A stretch of DNA of 64,000 nucleotides from Welwitschia mirabilis. Its lineage: Eukaryota; Gnetophyta; Gnetopsida; Welwitschiales. A program made the translations under genes and the position numbers. Positions 35,472 through 47,446 of the stretch are shown piece by piece. Each line of letters begins with the position of its first letter. The stretch's first letter is position 1. Location of the stretch: the NCBI GenBank assembly GCA_051453625.1, contig JBOZIK010000001.1, forward strand, positions 136,160,082-136,224,081, given 5' to 3'. Below the pieces are notes generated by a model. That model saw nothing but the letters and a program-made list of their open reading frames with translations, was not told the origin of the DNA and did no database searches.

Positions 35472-36533
35472 TGTTATGTTATGTGTAGTGCTTACCTAAG
35501 CTACAAGTTAGATCTCAAAACATTCTCAAGTAATGGTAAGAAAATACATAGTATATAGAGTGTGTAAATCTAAATTTATAAACTTAAAGAAGAAAATGAA
35601 TTAAAGAATATCTGATTCTCTATAAAAAGAAGAGAGAAGAGGAAAAAAGAATGAAGATGATAAGATGAATAAAATGGAATGAATAAAAATAGAAGTGGAA
35701 ATGCAATGCAATGGTAATGTAAATTATAAATGTAATTAAATAATACTTTTACCAACTTGTTGTAACCTAAGTTGGCCCAAATTAGATTTAATCTACAAAT
35801 GTATTAAATTAACATCAACATAAAGTATAAGGAATATAGAGGGAGAGAATTTAAGAAAAAGAAAGTATACTTGATTAACCTTTAATAAAATACACTTTAT
35901 TATATCCACTTACAAGTAATAACTCCTTAATCAAGGATACATAGTCTAACACCAAGGTAGTCCTTCTTATAAGCGAATGGATCTCCTTGTCCAAGTTGCT
36001 CTAATGTCATAAGCACTTAGATACCAAAAGAGAGATGAGAAAATGGAAGGCCTAAAGAGGTTTATATAGGTTTGGATAGTGGACTAATTTAGTTAAAGAA
36101 TAAATTAAAATAGTTACATTACAATTTTAGCTAAAAACAAAACTTAATTCTTCACATTCATGAACTTTTTCCTTTAGTAGTAGGTGAGTAGATATAATAT
36201 AAATATAGTAACAGATGTAATGATTATTCAATGGTTACTGCCACTTATGCTTCTTGAAATCTAGTGGTAGGTGGAATCTTGTAGTAGTTATTTCCTTCTC
36301 TTACTTGCCTACCATGTTGGATTCTTGGAATCTAGTGGCTTGTGGAATATATTCATCTCCTAAAGTATGTTGTCCTTTGATGCTTTGTCTTTCAGTACTC
36401 TATCGCCTAGTAGTAGATGAAATCTAATTTCTTTGTTTTCTAGTGCTTTCTCAAATGCTCATTAAACCTATAAAAAGAATCTAAAAAATCACTCCAAATC
36501 ACATGTCAAATGCGACAACCTAGCCATCTATCA
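35472..36533 (-). repeat. 5' LTR of the non-autonomous element
   Basis: A gap-free 1062-bp LTR. On the minus strand it starts TGATAGATGG and ends CATAACA. It repeats a word of the form CTAGTGGTAGGTGGAATCT (36261-36279) in variants near 36173, 36331, 36408 and 36439 on the plus strand. Confidence 0.9.
36059..36070 (-). promoter_or_regulatory. LTR TATA box, 5' LTR copy
   Basis: CCTATATAAACC on the minus strand, about 465 bp from the LTR start and identical in the other LTR. Transcription would begin about 30 bases further toward lower coordinates. Confidence 0.6.
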
Positions 36534-36538
36534 CGCTT

Positions 36539-39010
36539 ATTTCAAGTAATCAAGATTTCAAAAAGCACATAAGGCATAAAAAGTAATTAATTTGGGTTAT
36601 AGTATTTAGCCTAATGACTATAAAAATTGGCCACATCATTGAAATAAAATAATTTTTCTAAAACCCTTATAATGTTCTTTCACATGCCACCTATTAAGGG
36701 ACATTAATGGAAGAGATGATTTATCTTTAATCATTTCATAAAGTGGATAGTTAGGGGATGGAGCTATTGTTCTATGATTTAAAATGTCAAATATTGGTAA
36801 CATGAATAATTTTAGCTCTCGAGGTATGCAAGCTAAGGTTGAACCGTATTACTTTCTTTTTGCTTATAACTTCAAAAAAGAAATCCCATAAAAACTTTAA
36901 TATATTATCTTTCTAAAATATTTTTAATTTCCTACCATTTCATTTTAAAAATCATTTTATTAATTTATCCCTAAAAATTCACAAATTCATATTCTTTATA
37001 GGTTTTAGTCCTAACAATTTCTTTTACTTATAGTTTTTCATAAAGTTTACTTTTTAATTCATTGTTTTTCAATCAATCCAAGGTTTTTGACTTGAAAGTG
37101 AATAGTTTATTTTATATTAAGTTTTAGTAACTTTAGAATTTCTAATCATTTTTTATCACATGCCTACTAATCTCTTAATATTTCCACACAAAATAGGCCT
37201 TCAGAAGTTATTTTTCCATGTCTCACTTAACATGTCCATCCCACCTTCTTTTAGTTAAACCTTGCATTTCTAACTTGGAAATAATTTGTAAATTAGTTAA
37301 TATGTTAGAATATGAAATTTTTAATTTTTTTAAATGTCAAGTATTTGTTCCTATTTTCTATTTTCTTCTTTCTTCTTTTGCATATGCATGAAATTCATGC
37401 TTCCAAATAAAGTACTTTGAATGGAATGTTGTACATATGTTTGTATGTATTAAACCTCTAATATGTATCAATGAATGTTGTTAAATACTTATTTTATAAT
37501 TTTACACTCAAATAACTAATTTTTTATCATGCATTTTTCTTAAACATCATGTTAAATTTTAGAAAACTAAAGTTAATTTTCAATTCATTTAAGATAATAT
37601 GACTAAAATAATTTTAATGCTTAATATCAATTATTTATAATATTTAAAAATTTAATTAACCTTTAATTTGCATGATTTACTCAACCCATGCTTAATAAAT
37701 ATATTATATTTTATTCAAAAAGTGTAAATTTGACAATTTTAACTTGATAGTTCACTTATGTTTAATATCATAAATCATCTAATATCAACATTTCTATGAT
37801 TTAGTGAATGTACTCTAAAACTAGAACTTATTTTGAAGATTTTTGTAATATCATTTTCCATTTAGATCTTTTCTTAAATATGATTTTCTCTCTATACTAT
37901 TAACGTGCTTAATGCAGTTTGGTGATGTACTTAAAAATATGTTTAATTTATACATAAGACTATGTTATTTGTGATTTATTTTATTCCTATTACAATGAAT
38001 TTTAGTGTATCAAAAATATAAGTTGTTAAAAATATTAAAGTCATAGTGTTAATAAAATAGCTCCATTTTATTACACATACTTAAGTTCCATTAGTTTGAT
38101 AAATGTGCATTTACTAGTATCTACAAGTGTCTGGGGAATATCCATCAAGTTATTTTGATAAGACTTTTTACATTAATGTGTGTAATAGATGATTTTTATT
38201 ATGCTTGCATGTGATCTCCTCATGTTAAAAGTCTACTAAAAATATGTTATATGTAACTTATTATTGAACAACTACAAATAAAATTAGTATAAATAAAATA
38301 TTTTATTCACCTAATTATTTTGTTTTATGTTTGTATCCTTTAGATTTAAAGTATAAATCATGTAAACCAATAATATCATAGATTAATACATTAATAAGGA
38401 ACAATAACACTATGGACTTAAGTAGATATATGACCTATTTAATATGATTGATGATGATCATAAGATTCTTATACCTCTTTATATCATACAATTATCATGT
38501 CAACATAAGTTGTTTTTTCCTTAATATAATGAAACTACAATTGTAAAATGTTAGTACCTACTAGTCAACAATTATAATCAGTAAGGGTATTTTTTTAATG
38601 ATGTTACAATGTTTTTATTATTTTATACTTGATAATCTAGAAATGGAAGGAACATATTTGATTAAAATACTAGTTCATGTTATCAAAACGTAGTTGGTGT
38701 AAATATTTGTCTCAACAACTTATGGTATATCAAGGTTTCTTATTTTATTAGATTAGATCACCAAGCTCAACACCTTGTAACCTCCCAAGAGTATATTTTT
38801 TCTATTAAGGTATTTTTAATCAATTAAATAAGATGCCCTCATTTAACCAAATGTTATAATTAAATTCTATTCTAGCACTAACTCAATATTTTGCAAAACT
38901 CAAGAAATGGATTATACGTTATGAAAAGTTCAATTATCTTTAAGATAAAAAGACTAAATGAACATGATTTAAATGAAAAATATTGAATTTCATCTAAATC
39001 CTTAACACAA
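36539..39010. other. AT-rich, no gene; contains half of a dispersed repeat
   Basis: No coding sequence recognised. The segment 38286-38446 pairs with 23912-24090. Confidence 0.5.
38286..38446 (+). repeat. Dispersed repeat, copy 2
   Basis: Similar in order and wording to 23912-24090 in the same orientation, 14 kb away. Not recognised as part of any element in the window. Confidence 0.65.
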
Positions 39011-39224
39011 TATATGTATGCATGTATGCATGCATGCATGTTAGTGTATAAGTACAAGCGAATGTGCATGTATGCATGCATGTTAGTGTACAAGTGCAAG
39101 TGAGAATGCATGTATGCATGCATGCTAGCATATATGTTAACATATAAGTAAAAGTGGATGTGCATGTATGCATGCATGCATCTGTTTATGCATGCATGTA
39201 TCCATGCATGCATGTGTGTGTGTG
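39011..39224 (+). repeat. ATGC-rich minisatellite with TG end
   Basis: Three to four units of about 42-55 bases, each ending in GCATGTATGCATGCATG and joined by variants of TTAGTGTATAAGTACAAG. The tract ends in (TG)n at 39213-39224. The TGCATGCA cores are self-complementary. Histidine/alanine/methionine-rich frames across it on the minus strand are a by-product of the repeat. Confidence 0.85.
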
Positions 39225-39667
39225 AAAGAGATTCAATGTGATGTTTTAATACATATTATAACACATAATATTAAACTTAGTAACAACCGATTTAGTTCAA
39301 GAACAATGATAATATTTAATAATGAACATATCGTAATGACATTATCTTGGCATAAATACAACCTGATACCTATTGATTATATATAGATTCATTATCTTAT
39401 AATATAACAAGAACCCATGGAATTAAGAACATTAAATTCTTTGTTATCTTCTAATTATTTTTTTATATACGATATTTTAGTAATAATAGTATTAGTAATC
39501 CCATTGAACATCCTCCTTTTATCAAGGCCCTCATTATCTTAGTGTCCTTTTCTTAGTTCCCTTAAACTAACCAATTAAGATTTCTAAATGATACCTATAG
39601 GATTATTATCACTCATTTATTTTTATTCTTATGTTTTTCTTTTTTTCTACTTATAAAGGTTAATATA

Positions 39668-39921
39668 ATTCCTATAATGTTCACCTCTCCCTCTATTTAC
39701 TACTTAACTTGGGTGTGGTTATAATAGGACAATCACCAATTTTGTATGAGTTAGAATTAATATGCTTTTTCTTACTTTTCTATTTTATTCAATTTAATTA
39801 AAATTCCTATAATATTTTCCTCTCCCTCTATTTTCTAGTTAACTTGGTTTTTATTATATTAGAATAATCACCAAGGTTTTATGAGTTAGAGTTAATATGT
39901 TCTCCTTACTTATCTATTTCA
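39668..39921 (+). repeat. Two-copy tandem duplication, period 135 bases
   Basis: The copies 39668-39802 and 39803-39921 share ATTCCTATAAT, CCTCTCCCTCTATTT, TTAACTTGG, AATCACCAA and ATGAGTTAGA in order. No gap lies nearby, so this is a true local duplication, moderately diverged. Confidence 0.85.
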
Positions 39922-41642
39922 TGGATTATAATTAGTTAATAAATTTATACAACATACTAAATCAATTTTTTATTCATTACTTTTGCTTATTGTCACTTCA
40001 AAAATACCATACATTTACATTCTATAGATGGGATGGTTGTCTAATTTAGTAATACACTTGCTTTCCATTTAAGATATCATCAGTTTGAGCATTTGAATNN
40101 NNNNNNNNTATATTATAAAGCATTAGGTCTGATTGAATCATTTGTTTGGGAACTCATGGTGATTTTGGTTTCAAGGAAGGTATAGCCCCTAAAAATTTAA
40201 AGTTTGATCAACCTTCTCCTCCAAACCTTTAGTTAGCTTTTCAAGGAGTGAATACTTACTTCCAAAACTTGAAAGCAAATGGAGGAAACAAAACTAAGTA
40301 GAATATGAGTAAAGTTTATATATGTATTTTTGGTTTGTATAATATTATCTAAAATAAAATATAATTTAAATCTTTTCACTATTTTTTGAAAGAATTTATA
40401 GTTTTTCATTATTGTTTAGAAGTTAATATTTGTATTATAAAATGTTTTTCCTCTTAGGAATTTTCTCATTCTTCCTCAAAATTTTAAAATTTAATTATTT
40501 TCTTATTAATGAAAACTTCTTTCATAGTTTTCATGATTATTCTTACAAATGGTACAATATCACTAGGGTATTTTATATTCTTGTTCATAGTGTATTTCCC
40601 ATCTCTATTATTTTAGACATCAAGGTCATTCTTAGTTTTAGCACATTAACATCTAGGCATTCCTTATTCTAATTTCTATCATGTCCACTATTCCTCTTCT
40701 TTTTCTAAGAATGTTCATGCATCTTGTTTTAAATAAAAACTCTAAAGTGTTGTTTTTACAACATTATTATTATTAGTATTTGATATCATAAAATATATCA
40801 ACATAATTAGCCTAAGAAACCAAACATACATTTGTATATAATATAATAACAGTGTGTATACAAGTGAAGGATTAGGTAGCAGATATACATTAGTCTTAGT
40901 AGTGATTTTGAAAAAATAAAAAAGAAATACAAAATTAAAATTTTTAAAGCATGTTGTATGGGATAATTTTATCATGATATAAAACTTGAACCTTTCTTAA
41001 TATGCAATGTGACTTGGTGCTATGAGAAGGTTTATAACATAAGATTATTTTCAAAAAAGTTAATTACTGCTAACACTCACTATTAGACTTAACTATTTAT
41101 TGGGTTGTAAGAAAAACTCTTTACATATATTATAGTACAATGTAAATAAATTAATCATTATAACTCTATTGTGAATGAACATATGACCAAAACTTACAAT
41201 GTTGACTTAGTTACACTTACTCTTATATTATAGTACCCAAATACCTTATAACACTACGTAAAGTAATCATACACACATTCTATATACCCATGCCTATAAT
41301 TCTTATACTCAAGTCTAGTGATTAATAATGATAACAACAATAAATGTAACTTATCATAACATGAATTCTAAATAATGCTATGTGATTCAAGTAATGGTTT
41401 ACCATGTATGCTTTACCAATGGTTATATAACATAATAGCATTACATAGATTATTTTATGGACATATATATCAACATTAACATGGTTATGGCATTATTTGT
41501 CTTACTTGAATACATATAAGATAGTGAATAACAAAAATAAATGAGGAGATAATAATTCTCGAAAGAGATCTCTAGACACAGCAATGTCACAATACTAATA
41601 AGGTGATAGCAATCAGATAACAAAGAACCACTCACAAATTTA
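39922..41642. other. AT-rich, no gene recognised
   Basis: Only short chance frames. A 10-N gap lies at 40099-40108. Hydrophobic frames at 40430-40672 (+) and 40742-40975 (-) reflect T- and A-rich sequence and match nothing I know. Confidence 0.5.
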
Positions 41643-41716
41643 CTAATTATCAGTAGAAGTATGGTGAGCCTACTTGATTTAGGCTAATTTCAATTGAATA
41701 CATATTTGATGTTGAA

Positions 41717-41967
41717 AGACATCTATAAGATGCATAGATGTCTTTAATCTATTAGACATCTTTCCTAAGTTTAATGAGTTCACAGAAGATGTTTTTAATG
41801 TGTTAAATGTTCTATTTTATATAATTAAATATCTGTACTAGATATCTTTGAAACTTGCAGATGTCTATTCTTTTAATGCCTTGAAAATTAGATTCTTTGA
41901 AGATGTATTTTATGGTAAAAGATGTCTATTTCATGGATCATAGACATCTATGTATTGAAAGATGTCT
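41717..41967. repeat. Array of AGATGTCT/AGACATCT words in the copia A 3' LTR
   Basis: Exact words start at 41717, 41736, 41754, 41859, 41920, 41942 and 41960, and close variants at 41787, 41840 and 41901. The two words are reverse complements of each other, and both are one transition from the palindrome AGACGTCT. On the element's strand the array lies at the downstream (U5) end of the LTR, about 800-1050 bp from its start. Confidence 0.85.
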
Positions 41968-42572
41968 ATACTATAAACTAGTTTTGAAACAAGACCCAAA
42001 AATGTTGAAATGAAGTTCCAATTACAAAATCTGAAGGTTAATTTACTACTATCATGTATAGATCAAACAAAACACTTCAAAAGTAAATGTAAAGCCTCAA
42101 AAACATTATTCTTTCATGATCATTGATCAAATACAAAAATATTCTCCTTTTGTTATAAAATAACACAAATATCTCTTTAAGTAATCAAATCCTTTGAGAA
42201 ATATTTAAAGATCATTAATATTTGATTAAATTTTATAAGTTTGAATCTTTTTATTTAATAACTTGAACTCTTATTTCATCAAAATAACCTGATCTTTGAT
42301 GGATCTAAAGATATTTAAACATTAGATAAACTTTTAATTGAAGTATGAAACATGATTAAGCTGAATTTACTTAAACTGTTGAAACATCTATTGTTGTTGA
42401 AGCTTATTAAAGTGTAAATGTAGCATTTATTAATCTTTCAAGCATTGAATCAAGCATCAATAACAAACATAGCAAAAATGGAACACACTAAAAATTAATC
42501 TTTAATCTAGCAGAATCATATTCATCTCTTTAATAGGTATCAAGTCATTTTAATTTGTGCCTATTTACATGC

Positions 42573-42579
42573 TTTTATA
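42573..42579 (-). promoter_or_regulatory. LTR TATA box, copia A 3' LTR
   Basis: TATAAAA on the minus strand in the context CAAGTATAAAAG, about 195 bp from the LTR start. The same word is kept at 48409-48415. Confidence 0.55.
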
Positions 42580-42772
42580 CTTGAAGTGGATGGCATTTCA
42601 TTCCACTCAACATTGTGAAATAAATTTTTTTTAATAATAAAAAATAATTTCCTAAAACCTATGTTGATATAACATAGAAAAATAAACTTATTTAACTAAT
42701 TGACATTAAGGCATACCTAAAAAATAACATGTAAAATGCTATGATGGTTACATCAGACCACATAATATGATA

Positions 42773-42785
42773 ATCCCTTCTTTAG
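42773..42785 (-). promoter_or_regulatory. Polypurine tract of copia A
   Basis: On the minus strand CTAAAGAAGGGAT directly precedes the 3' LTR. Confidence 0.75.
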
Positions 42786-43479
42786 AATAATGTGATTATA
42801 ATTGGCATCTTTAAATTGAATTGTTTAGTTTTGAAAAGAAATTCTTCATCTTAAATGGAGGTAGCCTCTTTGTTATGAGATCTATCAATTGCTCTTAATT
42901 TGAAACGTACATGGGCCTTACAAATCCTTCCTTAACTTTACCTTTGATGAAATAGTATTTGATTTTAATATGCTTTGTCTTATTATGAAGGACATAATCT
43001 TGAGAAAGTAAAATGACTGACATATATTAATAAACATATTAATTGGTATATTCACATTAATTTGCATCTATTTAAACAATTTCAAACTCCATAATACATA
43101 TTGCAAAGCATTAACCATAGAAATATATTCAACCTTAGTTGATGATAATGAAACTAAGGCTTATTTCTTACTTTTCCAATAAATTAGATTGTTTCTAAAA
43201 CAATTATGATACATAAAGTGGATTTTCTATAATATGGACTTCCACCCCAATAAGCATCAGAAAGACATGTAATCTTACATCTTCTTTTTCAAGTTTTAAG
43301 CCATAATTTAAAGTTTCTAACACATACTTTAAAATGTAATTCAATGCAGTCAAATAATTTTCTCATAGTTTAATCATAAATCTACTCATAAATGAAGTTG
43401 CAAATTCAATATTTGGTTTAGTATGCAAAGAAACCTAAGAAAGCCAATCATACTTCTACATAGTGATGCATCAATTCTT
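42786..43479 (-). pseudogene. Degenerate copia A RNase H
   Basis: Located after RT and before the 3' LTR, the place of RNase H in Ty1/copia. On the minus strand fragments such as SDAYWGGSPYY (near 43260-43230) fit the conserved SDAxWxG block of the domain, including its catalytic Asp. The rest is interrupted by stops. Identification rests mainly on position and this motif. Confidence 0.65.
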
Positions 43480-44160
43480 CTTGAGCTATTCTTTTTATCA
43501 AGTTTTAAATTATAAGGTAAAGTTGTTGATGTTACCTTTACATCATGAAGGCCATATTTATTCATAATGGCTTATGTATATGCATGTATAGTATTTACCT
43601 TGGTCAACTTGAATGTTAAGAAAATACTTCAAAATTTCTACATGTTTCATCTCAAATTTAGATGTCATCTCTTTTTTGAATTCATTAATCAACTTTTAAG
43701 ATGATGCAAAGAAAATAATACCATTAACATAAAGAGAGATCATAATGAACTTAGCATTTTCATGCTTGAAGTACAATGTGAACTCTAAAAAGTATGATTT
43801 GTAGCTTTGTTTAATAAGGTGATCATTAATTCTCTTAAACCATACCTTTGGAGCTTACTTCAACCCATATAGGACCTTTTTTTAACTTACAGACCTTATG
43901 CTCTTGGCCTTTGATAATATATCCTTTAGGCTGGAAGATATATACCTCCTCTTCTAAGTAATCATTCAGGAATGCATTCTTTACATTCATTTGATGTAGC
44001 TTATGTCCACCATGTATTGCTAATGAAATTATCAATTTGATTGTTTCAAACCTTACCAATGGTGTAAATATCTCTTGATAATCAATGTGTTTCTTTTATT
44101 TGTAGCCTCTAACTATTAACTTTGCCTTGTAATCCTTGAAATTATAATTTTCATCCAATT
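43480..44160 (-). pseudogene. Degenerate copia A reverse transcriptase
   Basis: An open stretch at 43835-44059 reads HGGHKLHQMNVKNAFLN, then EEEVYIFQPKGY and GQEHKVCKLKK, the classic copia RT block. The family's first catalytic Asp (Q-M-D-V) is Asn here, codon 43985-43987. Further on, LYVNGIIFFASS replaces the YVDD active site, codons 43720-43731, so both active-site Asp residues are lost. Downstream FKKEMTSKFEMKH is again typical. With all three catalytic positions changed and several stops, it is inactive beyond doubt. Confidence 0.93.
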
Positions 44161-44518
44161 TTGTTTTGTAAATACATTTTGAATCAATTATCTTCTTACT
44201 TTTGGCCTATTAACAATCTCCCATGTGTCATTCTTCATGATGGCTACTATTTTCTTGTCCATTATTTATCTTCAAATTAGAGATGCAATTGCTTTATCAA
44301 CTGAATTTGGCATACTTACTAATGTTGAATAAGTAACATGATTATATTTTACTAACTTCTTATAAATCTTCTATTGAAATCTTAATTAAGCATTTGAATT
44401 AAAGGATTATATTTTAAAAACTTTAATGGAATTTATGGTTGATTAGAGGTGAATTTTTTTTGTACATTATCTTCTCCATCTATGAAGTGTCCAAGTTCAA
44501 TCTTGAATTCATCAAACT

Positions 44519-45752
44519 TCACATCTTTTGAAATAAAGTATTTGTGGCTAATATGTGCAAAGTAATTATATGCATAAGAATTAATATCATAGCTAACAAA
44601 AAATGCATTTTTTTACTTTGTATATCTAGATTTAATATTAATTGACTTTGAATATGCATCCAACATATGCAGTCAAATATCTTAAAATAAGATAGCACTA
44701 GTGCTCCTTTGAAAATAAGCTTGTAAGATTTCTTACCTTGGTTGGATGATGTAATAACTCTATTAAGAAGATAAGTTGTTGTTGTAATAGCCTCATCCCA
44801 ATATGTATTTGGCAACTTGGCTTGAAGAAGTGAACATCTAGTTATTTCTTACATTATGCCACTTTTTCTTTTTGTAATGCCATTATATTAAGGATAACAG
44901 ACACATGTGGTTTTATTTTGATTGTCGCATTTATTACAAAAGTTCACAAACTCTTCATTCACAAATTTGCCACCTATGTCATTCCTAATTTCTTTGATTT
45001 CTATATTCAATTAATTTTCAACATTGTTCTTGACATGTTTAAAGGTGGAAAAAGCCTCATCCTTTGAATTCAATAAGAAATATCAAGCATATCTTGTCTA
45101 ATCATCAATACAAACCATAAAATACCTAAAGCATTTGAATGTAAAAGCTTTCATTAGTCCAATAAGATTCATGTGAACTAACTCTAATAATTGTGTCCTC
45201 CTCTTCATTATGCTATTATGAGGACTTGCCTTTTATTTTCCTTTAATGCATGTTTTACATATTTCATTTAGAATGAAAGAGAATTGATTCTTAACACACT
45301 TTACTCTTTTGTCCTCTTTATAATATTTTGATATGTGAGATGGCCTAATATCATGTCATAAAATTGAATCATCTTTAATTAAAAGAAACATGAGAATTAA
45401 TTCTAGCCTTTCTCATTCTTGTTATCCATCCATGTCAATTAATGCATAAATTTGATTTCAAAATATTTTAAAATTATATGTAATGCCTAGATTGTCTTCA
45501 ACTATATAACCAGTCTCATCAAATAAAACTTTAACTCCTTTTGACACCATTTATCCAATAGAAAGAATAGAATTGGACAACTTTGGAACATAGAAAACAT
45601 CATACACATTAATGTCCTATCATCATTCAATGTGAGTTTGACATCACCAATGTATTCAAATTTAATAAATGTACCATCTTCCACTTTAATGGGACCTAAA
45701 TCCATTGGTCTAAAATTTTGAAACATCTCTTTATGAGATGTCATGTAATTGG
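44519..45752 (-). pseudogene. Degenerate copia A pre-integrase and integrase
   Basis: The stretch 45502-45744 reads MTSHKEMFQNFRPMD, then GDVKLTLNDDRTL, the segment between protease and integrase. A frame near 45200-45330 carries the zinc-binding end (CKTCIKGK). In the core the first catalytic Asp is Asn (HMNLIGLM, codon 45167-45169), the second remains (RNDIGGKF), and the Glu is Lys (YNGITKRK). The C-terminal part 44519-44815 is open and reads LPNTYWDEAITTTTYLLNR, as in copia integrases. Both lost residues are explained by G-to-A changes on the coding strand. Confidence 0.92.
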
Positions 45753-46416
45753 NNNNNNNNNNNNNNNNNNNNNNNNNNNNNNNNNNNNNNNNNNNNNNNN
45801 NNNNNNNNNNNNNNNNNNNNNNNNNNNNNNNNNNNNNNNNNNNNNNNNNNNNNNNNNNNNNNNNNNNNNNNNNNNNNNNNNNNNNNNNNNNNNNNNNNNN
45901 NNNNNNNNNNNNNNNNNNNNNNNNNNNNNNNNNNNNNNNNNNNNNNNNNNNNNNNNNNNNNNNNNNNNNNNNNNNNNNNNNNNNNNNNNNNNNNNNNNNN
46001 NNNNNNNNNNNNNNNNNNNNNNNNNNNNNNNNNNNNNNNNNNNNNNNNNNNNNNNNNNNNNNNNNNNNNNNNNNNNNNNNNNNNNNNNNNNNNNNNNNNN
46101 NNNNNNNNNNNNNNNNNNNNNNNNNNNNNNNNNNNNNNNNNNNNNNNNNNNNNNNNNNNNNNNNNNNNNNNNNNNNNNNNNNNNNNNNNNNNNNNNNNNN
46201 NNNNNNNNNNNNNNNNNNNNNNAATAGCCACTATCAATAATCTATGTAGAATAATCAAGAGTTTTTGTAGTGATCATGGCTAAAAAATTTGAAGTCCCTC
46301 CTTTAATGTCTTTTCCTTTATTATTTTTCACCTTTGATGAAGTTAGAGGTACCATCATCTTATGACTTAGATGTATTTTCGTTAATGGTTAAGGATGGAA
46401 AGCCAATCTTCCATTA

Positions 46417-46458
46417 ACATTTGTCTTTAGTATGATCTAGTTTTTTACAATTTGTGCA
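46417..46458 (-). pseudogene. Gag zinc knuckle of copia A, intact motif
   Basis: On the minus strand the frame reads CTNCKKLDHTKDKC, a perfect CX2CX4HX4C knuckle that would bind element RNA. It lies between gag and the N gap holding the protease. It is one of few intact motifs in this element, though stops lie on both sides. Confidence 0.85.
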
Positions 46459-46639
46459 TCAAACATAACTTTGCTTTTGATTTAAAGGTTGTCCATATGA
46501 TAAAGGATTATTAGAAGAGAAATTTCCTCTTCCTCTAAAATTGTGTTATCTTTCACCTATTGTATTTGGACCTCTTCCTTTTTGTTGTCCTTTGAAATTT
46601 TAATTACCACCTCTAAAGGTCTAAAAATCTTANNNNNNT

Positions 46640-47359
46640 TGTCCTCTTTGGATTTGATAATTTATTATTCCTCTATCTCTTTGATTACTTCCTCCTCTAG
46701 TATGCTAATTTCTTACTAAAAAAGCATTATTATTTAATCTATCACATCTTTTTCAAATCCTATAAGGTATTTAATTAAGGAACTAACTTATTAATTATGT
46801 AGACATTAATATCTTTAGTTTGAAGAGTGGTGATCATGCACTGCCTATACCTATGATCATTGTAGAATACCTAAATTAATGTAGCAATCTTTTGTTTGAA
46901 ACTAAGTCCATAATTATATTCATCCAAGTTTCATAAAGCTATATATATTCTATCAAGAAAATGATTAAGTGATTTACCTCTTTGAATATAAATATCATTA
47001 AATTCCTTTCTATATCTCATTTATTTGCTCTATTTATTTTAAACTATGCCTTTAAATTTTGATTGAAGCTGGTCCCAACACTTCTTTGATGTACCTTTGA
47101 TAATTATTCTTGTACTAATGACTTCTAATACTGACGTGCATATTATCATTTTTGCTAGTGCATCTTCCTTTTGATTTAGATCATGTTTCCTTTTCTATTC
47201 TCTATTCAATACATCCAAATTTGGAGGAGAGAAAAATCCATTTTCTACAAGATTCCAACACTCATTGATTTGTAATAAGGATTTTATGAAATGAGACTAG
47301 TATGATAAATCTTGTGATTCATTGAAAATAATAGATCATTTTGGAATTTCCTTAGCCAT
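46640..47359 (-). pseudogene. Degenerate copia A gag
   Basis: The probable start is ATG at 47357-47359, giving MAKEIPK followed by a stop. The frame continues SLLQINECWNLVENGFFSPP, then AKMIICTSVLEVISTRI and KKCWDQLQSKFKG, matching the copia gag (UBN2-type) pattern in which an early Trp/Leu block is followed by a helical core. GKSLNHFLDRI is further on. At least five stops interrupt it. It begins about 90 bases inside the primer site, as expected. Confidence 0.88.
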
Positions 47360-47446
47360 TTCTTTAAAGATAAATTAAAATAAATTTTCTTTCAATGAAT
47401 TAATATCCATAGATCTAGATTTTAAAATGATCTATCAATATTCTAT

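Larger units (their letters stand above)
29246..36533 (-). mobile_element. Non-autonomous LTR retrotransposon (LARD-like) with Athila-type primer site
   Basis: Two direct LTRs (29246-31226 and 35472-36533) bound 4.2 kb of internal DNA. On the minus strand the primer site lies just inside the right LTR and a polypurine tract just outside the left one, giving minus orientation. The flanks carry an imperfect 5-bp target duplication, TGCTT at 29241-29245 and CGCTT at 36534-36538, one C/T difference. I see no RT, RNase H, integrase or protease. The interior holds one unrecognised broken ORF and a Lys/Arg-rich repeat ORF. The tRNA-Asp-type primer site suggests it was moved by an Athila/Tat-like partner; that is inference. 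Confidence 0.85.
41648..42772 (-). repeat. 3' LTR of copia A
   Basis: 1125 bp, aligned end to end with 47462-48613. Both its termini have lost the canonical TG/CA by G-to-A or C-to-T change (TA at the start on the plus strand). It contains the AGATGTCT/AGACATCT array described separately. Confidence 0.9.

Noticed and set aside
38878-39213. 111-residue minus-strand frame rich in His, Ala and Met
   Set aside because: By-product of the ATGC minisatellite; no homology recognised.
40430-40975. Small hydrophobic frames on both strands
   Set aside because: T- and A-rich composition, no motif, no conserved context.
41717-41967. Possible CRISPR-like array of short repeats
   Set aside because: Repeats are 8 bases, in both orientations and unevenly spaced, within an LTR of a plant element.
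45718-46283. Frames across the 470-N gap
   Set aside because: Unsupported by bases; the gap lies where the copia A protease should be, but nothing can be read.
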